Below are positions 58,067 through 64,000 of a stretch of DNA of 64,000 nt, in pieces. The stretch covers positions 217,336-281,335 of the forward strand of contig JAUJOF010000003.1 of NCBI GenBank assembly GCA_030447785.1, read 5' to 3'. The number at the start of each line of letters is the position of its first letter. Within the stretch, counting starts at the first letter, position 1. The DNA is from Solirubrobacteraceae bacterium (GTDB lineage Bacteria > Actinomycetota > Thermoleophilia > Solirubrobacterales > Solirubrobacteraceae). A model generated the notes under the pieces. The model searched no databases. It worked only from the letters and a program-made list of their open reading frames with translations, and was not told the DNA's origin. Both the position numbers and the translations under genes were made by a program.

Positions 58067-59259
58067 TGATCATCTGCGTGCTGCTCCCGCGCTTCGAGCT
58101 GGCCGTGGCGGCCGCCGACCGTACCGCGCTGCTTCGCGAGCCGGTCGCGCTGGCGCCCGCCGAGGGCGGCGTACAGGCCGTCGGGGAGGTCTCGCCGGCC
58201 GCGGAGGCCTTCGGGGTTCGCGCGGGCATGCGCCTGGGGGAGGCGCTCGCGCGCTGTCCCGGGCTCACCCTGGTGCCCGCCGATCCCATCGCGGTCGCCG
58301 AGGCATGGGAGCACGTCCTCGCGCGCCTCGAGGGCATCGGCGCAGCGGTCGAGAACTCCCGCCCGGGCGAGACGTGCTTCGACAGTCGCGGCCTGCGCCG
58401 TCTGCACGGGGGGCATCTGGAGGGCGTGCTCGCCGAGGTCCGCCGGGCGCTGACGTCCGGGCGCCCATCGGGCGGTGCTCGCCTCGGAGCCGGGCCGGTG
58501 CGCTTCTGCGCCGTGGCCGCTTCGCACGTCGCGCGCTCGCGCGGCCATGGGGTGGTGGCCGGCGCGGGTGATCTCGCGCCGCTCCCGGTGGCGCTGCTGG
58601 CTCGCCGCGCGGAGACCGCGGAGCTGCCGCCGTCGCTCGAGCGCCTGGGCCTGGGCACGCTGGGCGCGGTGGCTGCGCTGCCCCGCGCCGCGCTGGGCGA
58701 CCGCTTCGGCCGCGCCGGTCTGCTGGCCCACGACCTCGCGGGCGGGCACGACACGCCGCTGCGCCCGCGCGCGCCCGGGGAGACGCTCGAGGAGACGCTC
58801 GATCTCCCCGAGGCCGCGAGCGGCCAGCAGCTCGAGCGGGCGCTGGCCCTGGTGATCGACCGGCTGCTGGCCCGCCGCGAGCGGCGTGGGCGCACGCTGC
58901 GCGCCGCGGTGCTCTCCGCGCGCCTGGTTGCGGGTGGTACGTGGCGCGAGCGCATGGTCTTCCGCGAGGCCACCGCCGACCCGACGCGCATCCGCCTGGC
59001 CGCCCGCGCGCGCCTGGCGCTGCTGCCCGCGCCCGCCGAGACCCTGCGCCTGGGCGCCGACCGCTTCGGCCCGCCCCATCCCGAGGGCGGCGTGCTGTTC
59101 GAGGACGGTGCCACCCGGCGCCGCGCCCGCCTGCGCGAGGCGGTGGGCCAGGTCCGCGCCGTCGCGGGCCCCGAAGCGGCGCTGCGCGTGCTGCCCGTGG
59201 ACCCCGGCTCGCGCGTGCCCGAGCGCCACGCCGTCCTCACCCCCTTCGAGCCGTCGTGA
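58066..59259 (+). CDS. imuB: ImuB-type Y-family polymerase-like mutasome protein
   Basis: A 397-residue Y-family protein: MIICVLLPRFELAVAAADRT replaces the DxD-bearing start of active Y polymerases, and LAPAEGGVQAVGEVSPAAEAFGVRAGMRLGEALARCPGL is typical of ImuB. The catalytic acidic residues of DinB are not conserved, as expected for ImuB, which links DnaE2 to the sliding clamp. LPPSLERLGLGTLGAVAALP is the thumb helix-hairpin-helix. ATG 58066 is chosen because 58057 lies inside the LexA box. DNA-damage inducible. Confidence 0.88.
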   Translation: MIICVLLPRFELAVAAADRTALLREPVALAPAEGGVQAVGEVSPAAEAFGVRAGMRLGEALARCPGLTLVPADPIAVAEAWEHVLARLEGIGAAVENSRPGETCFDSRGLRRLHGGHLEGVLAEVRRALTSGRPSGGARLGAGPVRFCAVAASHVARSRGHGVVAGAGDLAPLPVALLARRAETAELPPSLERLGLGTLGAVAALPRAALGDRFGRAGLLAHDLAGGHDTPLRPRAPGETLEETLDLPEAASGQQLERALALVIDRLLARRERRGRTLRAAVLSARLVAGGTWRERMVFREATADPTRIRLAARARLALLPAPAETLRLGADRFGPPHPEGGVLFEDGATRRRARLREAVGQVRAVAGPEAALRVLPVDPGSRVPERHAVLTPFEPS

Positions 59260-59504
59260 GTCCAGGCCCCCGTCGCCTCAACGAGCCGCGACCCGCCCGT
59301 GTGCGCGCCGGGCCGGGCGGGCGGCCGCTGGCCGTGGACGGGCGCGCCGTGGAGGCCGTGCGCGAGACCTGGCTGGTCGAGGACCGCTGGTGGACCGCGC
59401 GCCCCCTGCGCCGGCGCCACTGGGAGGTGGTCACCGTCTGCGGGCGCGACGTCACCGTCTTCCGCGATCTGTCCGACGGCGGGGGCTGGTTCGCGCAGCG
59501 TTAG
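59256..59504 (+). CDS. DUF6504-like small protein linked to imuB
   Basis: An 82-residue protein. RAVEAVRETWLVEDRWWTARPLRRRHWEVVTVCGRDVTVFRDLSDGGGWF-type sequence (Trp-rich, ending VTVFRD..DGGGWF) matches the small DUF6504-like proteins commonly found beside imuB/dnaE2. GTG 59256 overlaps the imuB stop by GTGA. Function unknown; likely an SOS mutasome accessory. Confidence 0.72.
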   Translation: MSPGPRRLNEPRPARVRAGPGGRPLAVDGRAVEAVRETWLVEDRWWTARPLRRRHWEVVTVCGRDVTVFRDLSDGGGWFAQR

Positions 59505-59574
59505 CGAGATCCCAAAGCGCCACGTGGACCGGGCAGACCGTCGTGTGCCCGTGGGTGGGAGAGGCCGATGGGCC

Positions 59575-60939
59575 ATGATCCCTGCGATGGCCGCCGAGCC
59601 TGCCCCCGCCGGGGCGCCACCCGCCCCGCCGGACGCCCCAGGCCATCGGCCGGTCGACGCCGCGGCGCGCGAGCAGGCGGGATTGGCCTACGTGGCGGTG
59701 GCCTCCTTCCTGGCCTCCCGGGTCGCTCCCTTCGGCGGCTTCGCCCTCGCGCTGGCCGGCGGCACCGCGCCGGCCCGCGCGGCGGCCCGCGGCGGGTTGC
59801 GCACCGGCTGTGGCACCACGCTCGCGGCGCTCGTGCAGAGCGTGGCGATCATGGGGCCCTCACGGATCAACGTCCCGCTCACCCAGGCCCTCTCCGCTCC
59901 GCTGCTGGGCTGGATGGAGGCCCGCGGCCGCGGCTTCGCCGCCCAGACCGTCGTCTGCTTGCTCATCCGGGTCGCGCACGTGAGCGCCCTGTACGTGTTC
60001 TTCATCTGGATCGTGCTGGGGGGTCTCGATGCGTACGCCGGCGGCTACGACGTCTTTTGGAGCTGGGTCCCGGGCCTGCCGCCGGGCGTCGCCGGCGCGC
60101 TGATCTTCACCGCTGCGGGCATCGTCGCCTGGGCCCTGGCGGTCAGTCCGTTCCAGGTCTTTCTCTACCGCCGCGCCCTGCGCCGCTGGCCAGGGGAGGG
60201 GGATGAGCGGTCGTGCGCGGAGGTCGCCGCCGGCGATGGAGCGCCTGGGCACCGCGGAGATGATGCGCCCCCCGCGGAGGTGCTCTCGGCCGAGGGGTCG
60301 GCGCGACACTCGCCCCGCTTCGATCCCCGCGCCGTCGCGCTCGCCGCGGGCGTGGCCTTCACCGTGCTGCTGCTGAGCACCGAGCCGCCGGTGCTCGCCG
60401 CGGTCGGGGGGTGGCTCGCGCTGGCCTGGCTCACCGCCCGCGGGGAGCGCGCCTTTGTGCTCGGCGGCCTCGTGCTCGCGCTCCTCCTGGCCACGGGAGT
60501 GCTGGCAGGGGGCCTGTTGGCCGGCCTGGGCACGGAGGAGACGCTGGGGCGCACCGCCCGCGCCGGGCTGCTGGTCCTCGTCGCCACGTGGCTGCGCTCG
60601 GCCGCCGGAGAGCGCGGGCTGCGCGACGTGGCGCGCCGCAGCCTGGGTCGGCTGCGCCGGGTGCCCTCGGCCAGCCAGGCGGCGGAGGTCCTCGACCGCC
60701 TGGGCGGCGTGCGCGGGCTGGGCGTCGCGGCTCGCCGCCTGCGCGACGGCCTGCGCGGCGTGCGCCGGCGCCCCGGACCGCTGGCCGGCGCCATCCTGCG
60801 CTGGATCGCCGCGGAGCAGGCGGGCTTCGCCCCCGCCGGCGCACCCCCTCCACGGCGTCTGCGCCTGCGCGCTCCCGACGCCGCCCTGCTCGCGCTCGTG
60901 GTGGCCACCGCGGCGACCCTCCCGCTCATGGCGCTGTGA
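59575..60939 (+). CDS. large membrane protein of unknown function
   Basis: A 454-residue protein. Hydrophobic segments lie near residues 38-60, 105-125, 125-150, 165-195 and, after a charged loop of about 70 residues, at 250-315, with one at the very C-terminus (LLALVVATAATLPLMAL). GGFALALAGG, GCGTTLAALVQSVAIMGP and VSPFQVFLYRRALRRW are visible, but I recognise no family. It may be a permease-like protein. It lies between imuB and dnaE2, which are usually adjacent. Confidence 0.75.
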   Translation: MIPAMAAEPAPAGAPPAPPDAPGHRPVDAAAREQAGLAYVAVASFLASRVAPFGGFALALAGGTAPARAAARGGLRTGCGTTLAALVQSVAIMGPSRINVPLTQALSAPLLGWMEARGRGFAAQTVVCLLIRVAHVSALYVFFIWIVLGGLDAYAGGYDVFWSWVPGLPPGVAGALIFTAAGIVAWALAVSPFQVFLYRRALRRWPGEGDERSCAEVAAGDGAPGHRGDDAPPAEVLSAEGSARHSPRFDPRAVALAAGVAFTVLLLSTEPPVLAAVGGWLALAWLTARGERAFVLGGLVLALLLATGVLAGGLLAGLGTEETLGRTARAGLLVLVATWLRSAAGERGLRDVARRSLGRLRRVPSASQAAEVLDRLGGVRGLGVAARRLRDGLRGVRRRPGPLAGAILRWIAAEQAGFAPAGAPPPRRLRLRAPDAALLALVVATAATLPLMAL

Positions 60940-61345
60940 GCGGTTCCGGTTGGCGTTGCCTGGGGGATGCGCCGCAAGAGCTGTCTGAGGACCGGAGGTG
61001 GTCGGCCGCCGACGACGGCCGGCTGAGGTACTGAGAGAGCGTAAGAAGCTGCTTCAGGCGATGCGCCTCCTCGAATGCCGCCCGCGCGTCCCATGCGTCG
61101 AGGGGCAGCCAGAGGTCCGGCCAGCGAAGCCACCGACTGGGCCACGGAGTCTCGGCGGGCGGCTTGCCGAGGAGATAGAGCGCCCACTCCGGGCGCGGCT
61201 GTGGTGGGGCATCCTTGCGCAGACCGCGACCGCGAAGACGCCCACCGTCCGGCAACTCCACAACGCCTGGCCCGAGTTGCCACGACACCGGCTCATTCTG
61301 AAGACTTCGGTTGTAAGTCGTAACCCCCGCGGGTCGAGCCGTCAC
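60926..61345 (-). pseudogene. truncated dual-specificity-phosphatase-like protein
   Basis: About 139 residues. The first 95 (PGVVELPDGGRLRGRGLRK, EWALYLLGKPPAETPWPSRW, WPDLWLPLDAWDARAAFEEAH) resemble actinobacterial tyrosine-phosphatase-like proteins. The following catalytic region (C-x5-R loop) is absent, replaced by unrelated LKQLLTLSQYLSRPSSAAD. The 3' end overlaps the membrane protein gene by 14 bases. Probably a deletion remnant; a shortened functional protein cannot be excluded. Confidence 0.5.
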
Positions 61346-61368
61346 ACCGCGCCCGGGAGGCTGGGGCC

Positions 61369-62580
61369 GTGTCCGAGCGAGGGCAGGCCACCGTCGAGTA
61401 CCTCGGGTTGATCGCGCTCGTCGCCGCCCTGCTCGTGGCGGGCGGGATCGCGGTCTTTGCCCCCGCCCTGACCGAGCGAGTCGTCGAGGGCTTCCGCCGC
61501 GCGCTGTGCGCGGTGACCGGTGCGGCGTGCGACCCCGGGCGCGAGCCGTGCGTCGTGGCCTCCGAGGAGGTCCGCGATCGGGGGGAGGTCACCGGACTGG
61601 TGATCAGAGTCGGGCGCGACCACGCCGTCCTGCGCGAGCGGCGCTCCGACGGCTCCGTCCTGGTGACGGTGATCGACGGCCTGGACGCCGGCGTGGAGGT
61701 CGCCGGGGGCATCGGGGGCACGCTGCGCGTCGGCCGGCGCGGGCTGGGCGCGGGCGGCGCCCTGCGCGGCGCGCTGATCGCCGAGGGCGGGGGCGGGCGC
61801 ACGTGGTTGGCCCGCGACGACCGCGAGGCCGACGCCATCGTGGCGGCCATCGGGTCCGATGGGAGACTGCGCTGGCTCACCGCTCCCTACCGGGCGGTCG
61901 GTGGTGCGCTCGGCCTGCGCGAGGAGCCCGAGGCGACCGAGGTGTATCTCGAGGGCGGCCTGCGGGCGAGAGGGGCGGGCGAGCTGGCGCTCCCGGAGGT
62001 CGACGCCCAACTCCACGCGGTCTTTGCCCGCGCCGGCGGTGTGCGGTGGAACCGGCGCAGCGACGAGCGCACCTTCTATCTGGCCCGCTCGGGGGAGCTG
62101 GCGGGCGCGCTGGCCTCCGCGCTGGGCGACGTCGCCGGCGGGGTCCAGGGAGAGGGGCGCCTGGCGCTGACCATCGACCGCCGCGGCCGCCCGCTGCGCC
62201 TCACCGCGCTCGGCGCCTACGGACGCTCGGACGCCCGCGACCGGGGGCGGCGGACCGAGCTCGAGGCCACGCTCGACTTGCGCGATCCGGCCCGCGCCGC
62301 AGCCGTGCGCGCGCTGCTGCTCGGGCTGGCCACGGGCGGCGCCGCTCGCGGCGCGGCGCTGCACGGCCTCCTGGCCCTCTTGCGCGCCGAGGGCCGGACG
62401 GACCGGCGCGTCTACGCCACGGCACACGACGATACGGGGCTGGGCGGGCGCCTCACCGCCCTCGGCGCGCTGGGAGCCGACGCCCTGCGCTCCACCACGG
62501 GCACCCGCCTGCTCGACGCCGCCAGCCGGAACCCGGGGGGTCCCTGGCTGCGCCGCGACGACTGCCTGGCGGGTAGGTGA
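61369..62580 (+). CDS. large pilin-like (GQATVEY) secreted protein
   Basis: A 403-residue protein. It begins SERGQATVEYLGLIALVAALLVAGG, the same class III prepilin signal as the genes at 7115-8880, and continues with a roughly 370-residue beta-rich exported domain (LVIRVGRDHAVLRERRSDGS, RTFYLARSGELAGALASALG). No family recognised for the body. GTG 61369. It is far larger than a pilin, so it may be a tip or adhesin protein processed by a prepilin peptidase. Confidence 0.7.
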   Translation: MSERGQATVEYLGLIALVAALLVAGGIAVFAPALTERVVEGFRRALCAVTGAACDPGREPCVVASEEVRDRGEVTGLVIRVGRDHAVLRERRSDGSVLVTVIDGLDAGVEVAGGIGGTLRVGRRGLGAGGALRGALIAEGGGGRTWLARDDREADAIVAAIGSDGRLRWLTAPYRAVGGALGLREEPEATEVYLEGGLRARGAGELALPEVDAQLHAVFARAGGVRWNRRSDERTFYLARSGELAGALASALGDVAGGVQGEGRLALTIDRRGRPLRLTALGAYGRSDARDRGRRTELEATLDLRDPARAAAVRALLLGLATGGAARGAALHGLLALLRAEGRTDRRVYATAHDDTGLGGRLTALGALGADALRSTTGTRLLDAASRNPGGPWLRRDDCLAGR

Positions 62581-62600
62581 GCGATCCGTCCTCCCGGCAT

Positions 62601-62616
62601 GGGAACATGTGTTCGT
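62601..62616. promoter_or_regulatory. LexA box at the dnaE2 start
   Basis: GGGAAC-ATGT-GTTCGT. The inner palindrome GAAC-ATGT-GTTC is shared exactly with the imuB box. It ends 1 base before ATG 62618, the same arrangement as at imuB. Confidence 0.78.
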
Positions 62617-62617
62617 A

Positions 62618-64000
62618 ATGAACTACGTCGAGCTGCACGCGCACTCCGCCTACTCGTTTCTCGATGGCGCCTCCCAGCCCGACGAGCTGGTGGCCGCCGC
62701 GGTGCAGCGCGGGTACGGGGCGCTCGCCCTGACCGATCACGACTCGGTCTCGGGCTCCATGGAGTTCGCCCAGGCCGCTCGGGGACTGGGGCTGCGGGCC
62801 ATCCACGGCGCGGAGATCACGCTGCTCGACCCGCTACAGACGCCGTGCCACCACCTCACGCTGCTCGTGCGCGACGCCCGCGGGTGGCGCAACCTCTGCC
62901 GGCTGCTCACCAAGGCCCACGCGGCGACGAGGGACGACGGCCAGCGCCGTCTGGGCGAGCCCGGCCTCACCCTCGCCGACGTCGCGGCCCACGCCGAGGG
63001 CCTGGTGTGCCTGACCGGGTGCGCGACCCACGGTGTGCGCGACGAGCCCACCCTGCGCCGCCTGCTGGGCGCCTTCGGGCGCGCCGGGCTGCGCGTCGAG
63101 CTGCAGCGCCCCTACCTGCGTCATGACCGCGCGCGGACGCGCGAGCTGCTCGCGCTCGCACGCCGGCTGGGGGTGGCGGCGGTGGTCACGGGCAACGTCC
63201 ACGCGCACACGCCCGCGCGGGCACGATTGCAAGACGCGCTGGTGGCCATCCGCCACGGCACCACGCTGGACGCCTCAGAGCCCCTGCGCCGGCCCAACCA
63301 TGCCCACGTGCTGGCCAGCCCGCAGGCCATGGCCGCCCGCTTCGCCGGCCACCCCGAGGCGGTGGCCGAGACCGTCCGCCTGGCCGACGCGCTGCGCTTC
63401 GACCTCACGCAGGACCTGGGCTACCGCTACCCCGGGGCGGAGGACGCCACGGCGCCCCGGCGTTTGGCCGAGGCCTGCCACGCCGTCTTCGACGTCCGCT
63501 ACCCGCCCGGCTCGGTCCACCGCACCGAGGCGGCCGGGCGCCTGGAGACCGAGCTGCGGGTCATCGACGAGCTCGGCCTGGCCGGCTTCTTCCTGCTGCA
63601 CCGCGACCTGCTCGAGCTGGCCCGCGAGGTGGCCGTGGAGGTCCGCGGAGCCGCGGGGCCGAACTCCCCGCGCGCGCTGTTGCCTCCCGGGCGCGGGCGG
63701 GGCTCCAGCGTGTCGTCGATCGTCTGCTACCTCACCGGGCTCTCGCACGTCGACCCCATCCACAACGAGCTCGGGCTCGGGCGCTTCCTCAACGACGAGA
63801 TCACCGCGCTGCCCGACATCGATCTCGACTTCCCGCGCGACGTGCGCGAGGTGCTCATCCCCCGCGTGCACGACCTCTACGGCCGCGACCGCTCCGCGCT
63901 GGTGGCGGCCTTCCCCACCTACCGCGCGCGGGGGGCCATCCGCGAGCTGGGCAAGGCGCTGGCCCTGCCCGCCGCGGAGATCGAGCGCGTGGCCCGCGGC
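62618..64000 (+). CDS. dnaE2: error-prone DNA polymerase DnaE2 (3' end cut by window)
   Basis: The first 461 residues of a C-family polymerase. The PHP domain begins YVELHAHSAYSFLDGASQPDELV and continues ALALTDHDSVSGSMEF, GAEITL, VTGNVHAHTPAR, with the His/Asp ligands intact as in DnaE2. The start of the polymerase domain is visible in GRGRGSSVSSIVCYLTGLSHVDPI and LPDIDLDFPRDVREVLI, the latter with the first catalytic aspartates. It carries out translesion synthesis with ImuB. It is preceded by a LexA box. Confidence 0.95.
   Translation, partial: MNYVELHAHSAYSFLDGASQPDELVAAAVQRGYGALALTDHDSVSGSMEFAQAARGLGLRAIHGAEITLLDPLQTPCHHLTLLVRDARGWRNLCRLLTKAHAATRDDGQRRLGEPGLTLADVAAHAEGLVCLTGCATHGVRDEPTLRRLLGAFGRAGLRVELQRPYLRHDRARTRELLALARRLGVAAVVTGNVHAHTPARARLQDALVAIRHGTTLDASEPLRRPNHAHVLASPQAMAARFAGHPEAVAETVRLADALRFDLTQDLGYRYPGAEDATAPRRLAEACHAVFDVRYPPGSVHRTEAAGRLETELRVIDELGLAGFFLLHRDLLELAREVAVEVRGAAGPNSPRALLPPGRGRGSSVSSIVCYLTGLSHVDPIHNELGLGRFLNDEITALPDIDLDFPRDVREVLIPRVHDLYGRDRSALVAAFPTYRARGAIRELGKALALPAAEIERVARG

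Overview
The window is high-GC DNA with dense, short-spaced operons, many GTG starts and frequent 4-base stop/start overlaps (ATGA, GTGA). The LexA boxes are of the actinobacterial TCGAAC-N4-GTTCGA type, and 11-bp GTTCAC repeats resemble actinobacterial PHO boxes. Together with type I cytochrome c maturation, a discrete FAS-II cluster and an ImuB/DnaE2 mutasome, this points to an actinobacterium, most likely a deep-branching Thermoleophilia/Solirubrobacterales-type lineage. That placement is inference from gene content.

Layout. 1-6594 is a phosphate regulon: a DUF47 Pit-accessory gene (cut by the left edge), a receiver-less PhoB-type DNA-binding protein, pstS-pstC-pstA-pstB-phoU, and a PhoB-like response regulator carrying a frameshift. 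Three PHO-box-like direct repeats lie in front of these genes. 7115-10223 is a small orphan Tad/pseudopilin-like cluster ending in a TadG-like protein fused to two cell-wall hydrolase domains. 10251-12008 holds a VapBC module and a tandem DUF892 protein. 12034-21436 is recQ (opposite strand), uvrC, rapZ, a VOC gene and the glycolytic operon gap-pgk-tpiA-gpmI; yvcK and whiA, usual neighbours of rapZ, are absent. 21567-23762 resembles an Mhq quinone-response set (esterase, ring-cleaving dioxygenase, divergent MarR). 23882-32517 carries hsp20, tgt, a PknB-type kinase operon, an M48 protease, rlmH, argS and ccmH.

32547-36362 begins with tRNA-Gly(CCC) and then becomes gene-poor, with several broken genes (Excalibur-like, DUF5946-like, flavin-reductase-like, SRPBCC-like) beside an intact RibD C-terminal reductase. 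From 36363 the sequence is ordinary again: thiamine-binding protein, HEPN/MNT pair, ccmE-ccmF-ccmI-like, secG, tldE/tldD, regulators, HPPD with an iron-type dehydrogenase, and a GAF histidine kinase with its regulator. 49885-55929 is a FAS-II operon (fabD, fabG, acpP, fabF, an internally deleted carboxyltransferase, a MaoC protein, fabI-like, and an acyl-reductase-like gene). The right end holds tRNA-Leu(GAG), lexA, RNase P RNA, imuB with a DUF6504-type gene, a membrane protein, a giant pilin-like protein, and the start of dnaE2 cut by the window edge. LexA boxes sit before lexA, imuB and dnaE2.

Four things stand out: the TadG-VanY-SLT fusion; a dispersed ~65-bp GC-rich repeat found at gene ends and gene starts; a run of four hairpins after lexA; and the in-frame collapse of the carboxyltransferase gene. 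Several reading-frame breaks fall in homopolymers or GC dinucleotide runs, so assembly error must be excluded for those.
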